From contig CAVOXY010000036.1 in the NCBI GenBank assembly GCA_963700515.1, positions 62,001 through 126,000 on the forward strand: 64,000 nucleotides of DNA. The letters run 5' to 3'. The position numbers and the translations under genes were made by a program. Numbering within the stretch: the stretch's first letter is position 1; the number at the start of each line of letters is the position of its first letter. Under the pieces are notes generated by a model, which saw only the letters and a list, made by a program, of their open reading frames with translations, was not told where the DNA came from and did no database searches. This DNA comes from JAJRVM01 sp963700515 (lineage in GTDB: Bacteria > Planctomycetota > Planctomycetia > Pirellulales > Pirellulaceae). Shown piece after piece: positions 48,609 to 58,506 of this stretch.

Positions 48609-49037
48609 TGCGTGTTCCGAGTCACTTGCGCAGCGGCACGCTCGGCTTTAACATGACCCCGATGATCGACGTGGTCTTCCAGTTGATCATCTTCTTCCTG
48701 GTGTCCAGCCATCTGGCCAAGCAGGAGGTCCAGCTGCAGTTGCCGCTGCCGACTGCCGAGAGCGGCCAGGAAAATGTGGAAGAAGACGTACCGCGTCTGA
48801 CGATCAACGTGCTGGCCGACGGGTCCATCATGCTCTCTGGGCGACACATCCTCCCCAACGAGTTGGATGCCCGCTTGCGCGACCGGCTGAAAGATGTGGG
48901 ACCGGGCCTGCAGATCCGTATCCGTGGCGACCGCAATACCGCCTACCGATTCGTCGAACCCGATTCTGCTCTCCTGTCAACGCTCTGGCATCTGGGATGT
49001 CTCGTTTGCCGTTTATCGGCCGGAGGACGTTCGCTGA
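48608..49037 (+). CDS. exbD: ExbD/TolR-family protein 1, one frameshift
   Basis: A short cytoplasmic start, then LGFNMTPMIDVVFQLIIFFLV with the conserved membrane Asp (MTPMID), and a periplasmic domain through LQIRIRGDRNTAYRFVEP. One extra base near 48958-48963 shifts the frame. The corrected end is SGIWDVSFAVYRPEDVR and stops at 49035-49037. It overlaps the second exbD by one base. About 142 residues, normal for the family. Confidence 0.85.
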
Positions 49038-49492
49038 TGCGCCGCCCCTCCCCCTATATCGATCGGCGCGGCGATCTGGAGATCCAGATGACCCCCATGA
49101 TCGATGTCGTCTTTCTGCTCCTCGTCTTCTTCCTCTGGACAGCCAGCTTCCACATCGTGGAACACGTGCTACCGAGCCATCTGAGTGAAGTTGTCGGCTC
49201 CGCACCGGCCACAACAGACCAGCCGCCTCCACCCCAAGAGGATTTCGACAAGGTCGTCATCCGCGTGCAGTGGGTCAACGGCGGTCCCGCATGGCGCATC
49301 AACGACATGGCGGTCGGGAACGTGCAGCAGGTGCGCAGCCGACTTGAAGCCATCGCTCTTATCAAGCGGGATGCCCCCGTCATCCTGCACCCCGATCCCG
49401 ACGTACCCCTGGGCCACGTCATCGACCTGTATGACATCACCCGTTTGATCGGCTTCGAGCAAATCCAGTTTGCCGCTTCCGAGAGATTATGA
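49037..49492 (+). CDS. ExbD/TolR-family protein 2
   Basis: The 151-residue product has a membrane helix with the conserved Asp (EIQMTPMIDVVFLLLVFFLWT). A Pro-rich linker (TTDQPPPPQED) and a periplasmic domain with VILHPDPDVPLGHVIDL follow. It is encoded directly after the first ExbD, so the complex may contain ExbD heterodimers. Confidence 0.9.
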   Translation: MRRPSPYIDRRGDLEIQMTPMIDVVFLLLVFFLWTASFHIVEHVLPSHLSEVVGSAPATTDQPPPPQEDFDKVVIRVQWVNGGPAWRINDMAVGNVQQVRSRLEAIALIKRDAPVILHPDPDVPLGHVIDLYDITRLIGFEQIQFAASERL

Positions 49493-49577
49493 TGCAATGG
49501 GAGAAAGACAGCGTGGAGGGGAGGCGGAAAGTCGCAATCCGAGTATGGCTAGTCCCAAGCGGCAGAAGACGTAATCG

Positions 49578-52117
49578 ATGAGAACGACCGGTGTTTGCTC
49601 GATACTCCTGATGCTGGCGATGCATGTCGCCACACGCTCTGCGTGCGCACAGCCTGCCGAGCAACGATTTATCGATGGACTGGTGGCTCGGCGACTGTTC
49701 GACCTGGCTGAGCTGCAGTGCAGAAATCGCCTGAGGGACGAGAGTCTGTCGAGCGAGCAACAAGCTGCCTGGACAGTCGAGTTGATTCGGATCTTGGGCC
49801 AACACGCTGCCAATTCCCTCGCGGCCGAGCAGGCAGCTCGTTGGCAGGCGTCACACGCTGTCGCCGAGCAGTTCGCTGTGGAGCAGCCGCAACACCCACG
49901 CTTGGTGCTCGTGCAGATTCAAGATGCGTTGACGTCCCTGGCGGAGGGCGAGTTGGCTCGCCTGGAAGCCGAAGTTGCCATCCTCCCCCAAGAGGCGTTA
50001 GATCGTGCCCGGGACAAGATTCGCACGGCTTCGCGCCAGCTCGAGTCGCTCGACAAGCAACTGACGCAGCAACTGGCTCGCACCGGGGGAACAGCCGGAC
50101 CAGCGGACGCCCTCTCGGCGGACGAGTTATTTTCGCTGCAAAATAACGTCCGCTTCCAACTCGCCCGTGCCTATCGCAATCAGGCTCTTTGTTACCCCCG
50201 CGACAGCGACGATCGCCTGGCAGCGCTCTCTCTGGCCATTGAGCAACTCAACGCGACCTTGACCCAGCTACAAGCTGGCGATGCGCTGACCTGGAAAGTC
50301 TATCTTGACCTGGCTGCCTGCTATCGCCTGCTGGGCAATCTCGAACAAGCTCAGCGCGCTTTGGCCGCGCCGTTGGCCGACACCGCTCCGACAGCGGTCC
50401 GGACCGACGCGTTGGCCGAGCAGGCGCGCGTGATGATCGCGGCTGGACGTCCCCAGCAGGCATTAGATGAACTGAGCATAGCCGGTCCTCTCGCGGAACA
50501 ACCGTCCCCCGAACTCGATTACGCTCGGTTGGAAGCCATGCTGGCACTCTTCAAGGCCGCCCGCGAAAGAAAGGACGACGCGCTGGCCGACCAATGGCAG
50601 AAGAAGGCGACTGCTGCCGTCGATTTGATCGAGCAGAACTGTGGCAACTACTGGGGCCATCGGGCCAACCTGGCGTTGCTCGCCGTCTCCGGATCGGGCA
50701 TCGGGAGCGGTAATGTGGAAATTCTCGCTCGCGCAGCCGACAAACTCTATCTGGAAGGACAGCTGGATGAGGCCATCGCAAAATACGAACAAGCCGCAGG
50801 TCAGGCGCGGGCGACCAACGATCTTGTGACGGCGTTTGATCTGGAATACAAGGCGGCTCTAATCGAGCAGAAGCAGGAGCGGTACGCTGCTGCATCGCAG
50901 CGGTTGCAGCGCCTGGCCTGGCAGCAGAAATCACATCCCCAAGCGCCCCCAACCCATCTCCTCGCTGCCTGGAATGCCGCACAGCAGGTGCGTTCGGACT
51001 GCGCAGGCCACCGACCCGTACCGGGCTTTGCTCCTGGAACACCTGGCGCAATGGCCGACCAGCGATACAGCCAATACGGCCCGGCAATGGTTAGGTTGGC
51101 TGGATGAAAGCCAGGGCAAATGGGAGGCCGCCGTCAGCGTTTACCGCGACATCGCTCCGGATGCACCGCAATATCCAGCCGCCGTCTCGGCACTCGCACG
51201 CTGCTGGCAGCGGTGGCTACAGCAGCAGCAGGGCCAGGGCCAACCCTCACAAGCCCTTTCCGAGGAAGCGACTCAGTTCTTTGACAAACTGATCCTGGGA
51301 TCGGAACAGCGTTGGCCCGAGCGTTGGAGTGAGACACAGCGGACCGCCGCGGTTGCCACCGCCCGACTGCGAGTGGAGTTTTCGCGGAGTGGTTTGGTCG
51401 ACGCGCAGCGTGTCCTGCAGGCGGCCCTGGATAGCTCGCCCGAGGCACCGACCGCTTGGCGTGAAGAAGCTGCAGTCACTGCTGATCGTCGCTCTGGCCG
51501 GGCAGCCCGGCCACCAAATTGAAGCGCAGAAACTGCTGCAGGAATTCGGCTCCGGCTCGACCGATCGCTTGCTCGAACTCATCAACGGCCTGTCCGCGCT
51601 CGCCGAAACCGCCTCCGCGGACATACGCGCTCAATTGGCCCAATTGCAGCTGACCGCGCTCGATCAACTCGCGTCCAGCGACAGCCAACTCGACGCGCGC
51701 CAACGCCTCCGCATTGAACAAGTGCGCGCCGGTGCACTGCGTGCCTCCGGCAGACAGGATGCGGCCCTGCAACTGTTCCAGCAACTGGCCGTCGACCAAC
51801 CGGACAACGGGTCCATTCAACTGGAACTGGCCGAGATGATGCTGGAATCCGCCGACAAGGAGACCTTGTCGGCGGCCGTCGCACAGTGGCAGAAGCTGGC
51901 ACGGCGTGTGCGTCCCGGCACCGACGATTGGTTCCGCGCCAGGTACTGCGTCGCATTCGCGCTCTTCAAACGCAATCGTCCAGCTACGGCGAAGGAACCG
52001 AGCGATCGCGCCGTCGCTGCCCAGCGTTTGCAGTATCTGAAAGCGACTTCCAATGTGGACGAAACCGACTGGAAGGCAAAAGTCGATGAGCTGCTGCAAC
52101 GCTGCACTGGCGGCTGA
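49578..52117 (+). CDS. Large exported TPR-repeat protein, two frameshifts
   Basis: A signal peptide (ICSILLMLAMH-type, ending SACAQP) is followed by about 820 residues of helical TPR-like repeats, such as KLYLEGQLDEAIAKYEQAAGQA and RQWLGWLDESQGKWEAAVSVYRD. Frames change near 50990-51005 and 51465-51475. The helical repeats continue across both, so I read one protein. It lies 85 bp after the second exbD and probably belongs to the same envelope system. No catalytic motif. Confidence 0.8.
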
Positions 52118-52517
52118 ATCGCGGCGGCTCAACTTAATCAGCTCGTTTTCACTCTTCGTACTGCCGAGGTCTCATTTTTTGTCTTCCGATTTTTTTGTCC
52201 TCGAACCAATGCGGTCAGACTCAATGCCCGGATGAAGGGGATAAGAAGATGGAAGGACGAGAAGATCTCGCGTCACGGCTTCCTTGCCGCGAATGCCGTT
52301 GGAAGGCGAGATAGGGGATGAGAAGGCCTTTCTCCAGCCCTCGACCCCGTGTGCCGCGCGGTTCGTCGGTTGTCTCGTCGCGGCCGATCGCTGCGCTAGT
52401 TGACCGTCGTTTGTGGCCGACGGTATGCTAAGGGGCATGTCGCCTGGCGACTTGCCGATAGAACCTGCTTCTTACGTACCCTCTTGCTTTCCCACTCCTA
52501 ATGAAAAGGTGACCAGC
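52118..52517. other. Intergenic region
   Basis: No gene is recognised in these 400 bp. A pyrimidine-rich tract with two T-runs (CATTTTTTGTC at about 52169 and TTTTTTTGTCC at about 52190) may act as a terminator for the TPR gene. The short frames here have no similarity I recognise. Confidence 0.4.
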
Positions 52518-53870
52518 ATGCCCCACATCAGCCCACCCAAATCGTCCCCACACCAAATCACGTCGCCGGTTCCTGAAGGACTCTGCCGCCATAGCCGCCG
52601 GAGCCGCTCTGGGGACATCTGGCGCTGCAGCGCAGCGTCCACGCCGCCGGAGGCGATACCATCAAGATCGGCATGATTGGCTCTGGAGGCCGCTGTGGCG
52701 GCGCCGCCACCGAAAGCATGCAGGCTTCCCCCGATGTGAAGTTGGTCGCCATGTGCGACTTGTTCGAGAACCGTGTGCGCGGCAAACGAGATCTTCTCAA
52801 GCAATCACTCCCCGATCAAGTACTGTGTCGATGACGATCACTGCTTCGTCGGCTTTGACGGTTACCAGAAAGTCATCGAGGCCGCGGACGTCGTGTTGAT
52901 TGCTTGCGCCTCCAAGTTCCATCCCATGTATGCGGAAGCGGCCATCCAGGCGGGCAAACACGTGTTCGTGGAGAAGCCGCACGGCATCGATCCGGTCGGT
53001 GTCCGGCAAATGGCATCGGCGTGCGAACTGGCCAAGAAAAAGGGACTTAGCTTGCTGTCCGGTCTGCAGAGCCGATTTGATAAAGGCTACCAAGAAACGG
53101 TCAAGCGGATCCACGACGGCATGATCGGCGACGTCATCGCAATGCAGTCGATGTTTCTCCGCGGCCCGTATCAGTTGGAGCATCGCCCGGAGAGGATTAG
53201 TGAAGTGGAATACCAGTTCTACAACTGGTACCACTTCAAGTGGCTGTCGGGAGATGACGTGCCCCAATCCCTGGTCCACAATGTCGATCGCATGCGTTGG
53301 ATCATGAACGAAGCGACTCCGAAATGGGCCTTCGGGCTTGCTGGCCGCTCTGGCTCGTTTGGCGATGAATATGGCGACATGTATGATCACGACACGGTCG
53401 TTTACGAGTTCGAGTCGGGAGCCCGTCTGTACGCCCTCTGTCGTACAACGTCCAACTGTTACAACAACGCCGGTGACATCATCATGGGAAGCAAGGGAAC
53501 CTGCTATCTCGATCGCTACGAGATCAAGGGGGAAACCGATTGGAAGTTCCGCGACGAGCGCAACAACCCCTACCAGGCTGAGCAGGCGGCATTGGTGGAG
53601 GCCGTGCAAAAGAATGAACCGATTAACAGCGGTTATCATATGGTCGACTCGACGATGACCACCGTCATGGGACAAATGACTTGTTACACCGGCCAACCGA
53701 TCGAGTACGAAGAAGCGTACAAGTCAGAACTCCTGTATCTGCCAGCACCGCAAGACGCCAGCTTCGATATCGAGCCGCCTACAAAGCCTGACGCAACCGG
53801 CAACTACCGACTGCCGATGCCCGGCACCTCCAGCGTGAAGGATCTGGCGACCTGGGCCAAATTGAGTTGA
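52518..53870 (+). CDS. Tat-exported Gfo/Idh/MocA-family oxidoreductase, three frameshifts
   Basis: The N-terminus carries a twin-arginine signal (RRRFLKDSAAIAAGAALG), then the Rossmann motif IKIGMIGSGGRCGGAA, LVAMCDLFENR, and the EKP motif (VFVEKPHGIDP). The C-terminal domain includes YNWYHFKWLSGDDVPQSLVHN. Frames change near 52562, 52640 and 52820, each consistent with one extra base. The reconstructed protein has about 450 residues, typical of the large planctomycete Tat-MocA family. Substrate unknown, probably a sugar derivative. Confidence 0.85.
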
Positions 53871-53913
53871 TCGGTTTGCGGAGTTCACCGTGAGAAACGG
53901 GACAATCCTCGGT

Positions 53914-53940
53914 GTGGCTGCGGCAACTTGCCGCAGCCAC
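53914..53940. repeat. Perfect 13-bp inverted repeat (GTGGCTGCGGCAA family)
   Basis: Arms GTGGCTGCGGCAA and TTGCCGCAGCCAC surround one central base. It lies 43 bp after the MocA stop in a 484-bp gap (53871-54354) that otherwise holds no recognisable gene. Related hairpins occur at 59838-59860 and 63276-63321. Confidence 0.85.
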
Positions 53941-54354
53941 GCAGGGTCCCAGAGCGTTTGGCCTTGCTGACTTGAACGACCGGAACGATACCAGGGAATG
54001 CGGGAAAAATGACTTCCGTATTGTGGATGGGTGGCACTGGCTAGAGCGAGTGCCGAAGAGCATTGCGAACAATGAGAAGACGCTTACCGCGAGTCGGAGC
54101 CAGTGTGGAGGCAAAGCCCCCGCTGACCACTTCACGGATGGGCCACTGGAAGTGGAGCGTGAAAACACGCTTCAGCACTGCGCATCCGCTCGCGATTGAC
54201 GACTCGTCGTAACGGTTACGATTTGTGTGCTCGCTCAGGCCAGTGCCACCCTGTCAGAAATGCCGAAGTTAGTTGTCGAACCATTCCTTAGCGCAGGCCA
54301 TCTCAAGTTTGCGAGGACCTCTTCATTACAAAACCCCTTGGGAGCTCGGAAACG

Positions 54355-55431
54355 ATGAGTCGCTGGAAAATCGCCGGGATCAATTTCGACCATTTTCACA
54401 TGGGTGACAATCTGCGTTTCGCCTTCCAACACCCGGACTGCGAAATCGTCGGGTTGTGCGACGAGCGGCCGCAGCGCATGGCCGATGCCGCCCGGAATTT
54501 CAACGTACCGGACAACCGCCTCTTCACCGACTACCGGCAATGCTTGGAATCGACACGCCCCGACATCGTGATCCTCTGCCCGGCGGCTGCCAAACATGGG
54601 GAGTGGACCAGCAACGTGGCGCCATTCGACATCCATTTGATCATCGAAAAGCCGTTTGCCGCCACGCTTAGCGAGGCAGATGCAATGATTGCCGCGATGG
54701 CCCAAACCGGTCGGCAGATGGCCATCAACTGGCCGTTGGCCTGGTATCCATCGCACCGCACCACCAAGCGGCTGATCGACCAGGGTGCGATCGGCAAGAT
54801 CGTCGAGGTGCACTTCTACGACGGCAACCGAGGACCACTCTGGCACACTGCCGACAAACTGGAGAGAACCGCTGCCCAAGTCGCTGCCGAGAAGCCTTCG
54901 AGCTGGTTCTACCAGCGTCAGTACGGTGGTGGTTCGTTATTGGACTACCTGGGCTACGGTACGACACTGGGAACCTGGTTCCTGGACGGCGCGAAACCAC
55001 TGGAAGTGACTGCTGTTGTTGATCAGCCAGCAGGTCTGGAAGTGGATGAACACGCCATCGTCGTCGCTCGCTATGCAACGGGGCTATCGAAATTCGAAAC
55101 TCGCTGGGGAACGTTCACCGACCCCTGGACCCATCAGCCGCAGCCGAAGTGCGGTTTCGTGCTGGTTGGGACCGAGGGGACGATTAGCAGCTACGATTAT
55201 GATGCTACGATCCGCATCCAGGATGCCCAGTGTCCTGAAGGCAAGGACGTTGCGGTCGACGTACTGTCCCCTGAGTGCCAGAACCCGGTCGCGTATCTGA
55301 TCGATTGTCTGGAGAACGACCGACCGCTCGAAGGACCACTGTCGATCGAAATCTCGCGGATTGGCCAGCAAATTGTCGATACCGCCTATCAGAGCGCACA
55401 GGAGCAGAGAACCCTGGCACTGGTGGAATGA
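54355..55431 (+). CDS. Gfo/Idh/MocA-family oxidoreductase, cytoplasmic
   Basis: The intact 358-residue product has no signal peptide. The N-terminus WKIAGINFDHFHMGDNLRFA replaces the usual glycine-rich loop, so the nucleotide site is unusual. The EKP motif is intact (IIEKPFAATLSEADAM), and WFYQRQYGGGSLLDYLGYG follows in the C-terminal domain. It probably oxidises or reduces a sugar derivative with NAD(P). It lies beside a GH32/43-like protein and ThuA, a common planctomycete sugar-metabolism neighbourhood. Confidence 0.85.
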   Translation: MSRWKIAGINFDHFHMGDNLRFAFQHPDCEIVGLCDERPQRMADAARNFNVPDNRLFTDYRQCLESTRPDIVILCPAAAKHGEWTSNVAPFDIHLIIEKPFAATLSEADAMIAAMAQTGRQMAINWPLAWYPSHRTTKRLIDQGAIGKIVEVHFYDGNRGPLWHTADKLERTAAQVAAEKPSSWFYQRQYGGGSLLDYLGYGTTLGTWFLDGAKPLEVTAVVDQPAGLEVDEHAIVVARYATGLSKFETRWGTFTDPWTHQPQPKCGFVLVGTEGTISSYDYDATIRIQDAQCPEGKDVAVDVLSPECQNPVAYLIDCLENDRPLEGPLSIEISRIGQQIVDTAYQSAQEQRTLALVE

Positions 55432-55470
55432 GGTGTCCTGACGAGTGTGCGAATCTTACATGCTACAACC

Positions 55471-56973
55471 CTAGCGATCTTGCTGAGCGGGCAAGAATCG
55501 CAGGGCATACAGGTCGGCGTCGCGCATGACGAATCGGAGTCGCACCGGCCGGCCGGCTAGTCCCTTCAGATCCGAGCCACCCTGCCAGGAAACGATTCGC
55601 TGCAACTCGTTGCCAATCTGCTCGCGAGCTTCTGCGAGCGAATAACCGGCCATGGGCTGGCCCTCCGCATCGATCACTTCCACGCGAATGCCACCGGCGG
55701 CGGAAGTCGCGAAATTGATGGCCAATTGCTGACCGGCAAAGACCAGGGGCTGCGTCACGAACTCACCCCCCTCGTATTCCGCTCGCACCGACGCGAAGCC
55801 GTCCAGTCGCATGGAGTAGCGGCGCAGATGGGCGGTGGGCTGAGCGTAGTCCTGGTTCACATACACCGACATTTCCGCATCGCCCGTCTGCACGACATTC
55901 AGGGCTGGATAGTTGGTGCGGGACACCCAATTTCGCGCGCCGATCCCCGGCCGAATGAAACCACTCAAGAACTCCCGGTCGTAAACATCCCCGCCGCGCG
56001 ATGTCATGAAGATGGCATCGGAAGTGTCGCGGAAATAGGCCGGGTTGACGTTGATCGCGCGAGCCTGCTCATCGGTCAGTACCTGTCGGCCAGGCATGAA
56101 GCGAGCCGCGATCGACACGTACAGGTGTGTGGCGCGAAAATAAGGATGTGTTTGATTTGTGTAGAGATGCTCGATGGGAGCGTCTCCGCCATGGTGGCGG
56201 TACTGCATCAATACACTCGGGTCCCAGTGGACGAAATCGTCACTCGTGGTGCGGCAAATGCGGCGGATGCCGTCCTGGAACACGCGGAAGTAACAGAGAT
56301 ATTTGCCTTCGGCTTCCGACCAGAACGCGAGGTTCTGAGAATCGAACATGTAGGGAAAGGGGACCATCTCTTTGGTCAGTACCGGTTCTTCCCGCAGCCG
56401 CGTCCAGTGGATACCATCTGCCGACACGTAGGCAATCAGACCGCTCTCCATGGTCCCACCTAGCGCTTTGTATCGCTGCTGGTCGGCCACGCCCGGCCGC
56501 CGGTCGAGCAGGGGGGAGAAATTGTGCGTGGTCGGAGCGGCATTGGCCAGAATCACATTGTTCTGCCTCGTACCCTGCACCTCGAACAAACCAAGCTCCG
56601 GTTTCGTGAAATGGATACCGTCGTCTGATTCGGCATAGCAGTACACTTCGTTCGCGCTGCCATCCTGGCCCGCCTCGGGTAACCCTCGATAGTAGACACG
56701 GAACTTGTCGCCATCTTGAAGTACGGTACAGTATCCGCAAAATGCTCCTTCCCACGGCTTGTCGAACTTCAAGACAATCCCTTCATCCGTTGGGCAATGG
56801 AGCGCCAAGCGAACGTTGTCCATCCTGTCGATCAGGCAGTGATCCACAAATAATTCGCGGCGCGTCCCGATATCGATGGGAGCCGGCTCAACGGCAGCCG
56901 CCATCACCCCGGCGATCAGGCATAGAGCCAATGCAACTACAGCGGTCTGTTTTTGATCACACATGACGATCAT
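55471..56973 (-). CDS. Exported five-bladed-propeller protein, GH32/GH43-like
   Basis: The 500-residue product has a signal peptide (TAVVALALCLIAGVMAAA). Propeller blades of the glycosidase clan follow (FRVYYRG, YCYAESDDGIHFTKPELGLFE, LIAYVSADGIHWTRL, KYLCYFRVFQDGIRRICRTTSDDF). A C-terminal beta-sandwich begins near FAGQQLAINF. Repeats of SxDGIHWT-type resemble GH32/GH43/GH130 and sialidase-like proteins. I cannot identify a catalytic set with confidence. It may be a hydrolase or a carbohydrate-binding protein outside the cytoplasm. Confidence 0.78.
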   Translation of the reverse strand: MIVMCDQKQTAVVALALCLIAGVMAAAVEPAPIDIGTRRELFVDHCLIDRMDNVRLALHCPTDEGIVLKFDKPWEGAFCGYCTVLQDGDKFRVYYRGLPEAGQDGSANEVYCYAESDDGIHFTKPELGLFEVQGTRQNNVILANAAPTTHNFSPLLDRRPGVADQQRYKALGGTMESGLIAYVSADGIHWTRLREEPVLTKEMVPFPYMFDSQNLAFWSEAEGKYLCYFRVFQDGIRRICRTTSDDFVHWDPSVLMQYRHHGGDAPIEHLYTNQTHPYFRATHLYVSIAARFMPGRQVLTDEQARAINVNPAYFRDTSDAIFMTSRGGDVYDREFLSGFIRPGIGARNWVSRTNYPALNVVQTGDAEMSVYVNQDYAQPTAHLRRYSMRLDGFASVRAEYEGGEFVTQPLVFAGQQLAINFATSAAGGIRVEVIDAEGQPMAGYSLAEAREQIGNELQRIVSWQGGSDLKGLAGRPVRLRFVMRDADLYALRFLPAQQDR

Positions 56974-56979
56974 CTCCCC

Positions 56980-57033
56980 CTACGTAGAACGGAATTCACT
57001 GCGTTTGTGCAGCTCCCGTCGCTCCCCACTCCC
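56980..57033. repeat. Diverged single copy of the CTACGTAGAACGGAATTC repeat
   Basis: It is related to the five-unit array at 39701-39990 and the copy at 13328. The second half of the near-palindrome is altered (CACTGCGTT), so the hairpin is weakened. It lies just upstream of the minus-strand propeller gene's start. Confidence 0.8.
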
Positions 57034-57122
57034 CCGACCAATACCCTGACGCGGCCTGCGGCCGCAACCAAAAAAAGTTTGAAAGCGTCCGGTTTTGCTG
57101 ACTTGGTTCACTGGAATGATTA

Positions 57123-57255
57123 GGGAATGCGGAGTGCGGAATGCGGAATGCGGAATCAGCAGTGGCATGTTCACTGTGCACACTGTCGAAGTGTTCGCCA
57201 CCCCTTTGCACTTTCAACGCCATCTCTCATTCCGCATTCCGCATTCCGCATTCCC
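57123..57255. repeat. 27-bp inverted repeat built of AATGCGG heptamers
   Basis: The left arm is 57123-57149 and the right arm 57229-57255. They are complementary with one mismatch and each is made of tandem heptamers (GGAATGC). A 79-bp spacer lies between, and the left arm carries one extra heptamer (57150-57156). A separate small hairpin CGTAGGA/TCCTACG lies at 57378-57396. The 56974-57400 gap has no gene I can support. Confidence 0.85.
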
Positions 57256-57400
57256 GATTCGTTCTCCATCCAACGGTCGGCATCACAAATATGCGCACAT
57301 CATATCAACGAACACCCTGAGGTGCCCTTCGGCCGCACCGAATGTAGCTCGCAATCCCAGGAGCGCGCACGGACGAGCGTAGGATCCCGTCCTACGAACA

Positions 57401-58297
57401 TCAACGCACGCTCGGCTTGTCGGCGTTGGGAAAATCGTCCGGGACCTTCTGCGTGACTTTACCGGTGGCCGCCCACTCCGCTCCGCGCTGGTAGGTCACG
57501 ATGAAGGCGACGCTCTTGAGCTGGTCTGGGCCATGGCCCAAGGTCGTGTGAAAGACACGTCCCTTGCCAAACGAAATCGCCATCAACATCGGTTCGTTTC
57601 GCCCGGAACCCCCTTGGTCCTTCGCGGAAAAGGACGTCGCCAATACCGTCACGTTGTCAGCCGGGCCGCGCAGGCCGTGATACAATTCGTCTCTGCTATG
57701 CATGAACTCGGTTGGCAGACCGTTGGTGATCGGATGGTTCGGTTCCCGCACCACCAACGTGAATTCGTGCTGCGGCCCATGACCACCGCCGGGGCCGGGG
57801 GAGAGGTCACGCACAATCTTGCCATCCTGCCAGTAGAGGTACGGCCCGCTCTTTTCGTCACGGCCGTGCCACCCCCCTACTCCAATCATCTCGTTGTACT
57901 CTTTCCAATCCGGAAATGCGTTGTCGGCCGCATGATATACGACCAAGCCGCCACCCCCCCGCACGTAGTCCACCAGTGCTTTCCGTGCCGCCACCGACCA
58001 TTGCAGATCAGGTGTCCAATCGTTCTCGTCGTAGTTCATGACCACCACGTCGTTATCGGCGAACTTGGGCAGGAATTCACTCAATGACTTCCCCGCCTCA
58101 GGGGCCGTGGCCATGTCAACATGAAACAAGCCGGTCTCTTCCAACTGCTCTTTCAGCAGTGGCGAGGTGGCTTTCCAGTCGTGCCATTTGTTCATGTGTC
58201 CGTCGACGATCAGCGCACGCAGGGTAGACTGCGCCGAAGCCGTGGAAGCGACCAACAAACAGGCCGTGATGGCCAGGAGGATGAATTTTCGTAACAT
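57401..58297 (-). CDS. ThuA-domain protein, exported
   Basis: The 298-residue product has a signal peptide (FILLAITACLLVASTASAQ). A ThuA (class I glutamine-amidotransferase-like) fold follows: LRALIVDGHMNKWHDWK, VVVMNYDENDW, LVDYVRGGGGLVVYHAADNAF, and PMLMAISFGKGRVFHTTLGHG. ThuA proteins are linked to sugar use and usually sit beside Gfo/Idh/MocA genes, as here. Biochemical activity is not established. Confidence 0.9.
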   Translation of the reverse strand: MLRKFILLAITACLLVASTASAQSTLRALIVDGHMNKWHDWKATSPLLKEQLEETGLFHVDMATAPEAGKSLSEFLPKFADNDVVVMNYDENDWTPDLQWSVAARKALVDYVRGGGGLVVYHAADNAFPDWKEYNEMIGVGGWHGRDEKSGPYLYWQDGKIVRDLSPGPGGGHGPQHEFTLVVREPNHPITNGLPTEFMHSRDELYHGLRGPADNVTVLATSFSAKDQGGSGRNEPMLMAISFGKGRVFHTTLGHGPDQLKSVAFIVTYQRGAEWAATGKVTQKVPDDFPNADKPSVR

Positions 58298-58506
58298 ACG
58301 TGTGTTCCTGTTCTGATGGTGACCTACCCCTCGCTATGAACAAACCACATTGTAACCTTCCGAGCGTAGCCATGCTCGCCAGAGCACGGAGGAATCTGGT
58401 ATCTTAGGGCGACGTGGCAGTTGAGTTCTACCGTCCTTTTGGCCCTCGTCCTTTTGGCCCTGGGATGCCTGTGCCCAAGCGCCTTCCGCAATAGGAGCCG
58501 ACAACT

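Noticed and set aside
48605..49492. A single fused double-ExbD protein
   Set aside because: The fusion arises only from an extra base near 48960. In the corrected frame the first ExbD ends normally at 49037, exactly where the second begins.
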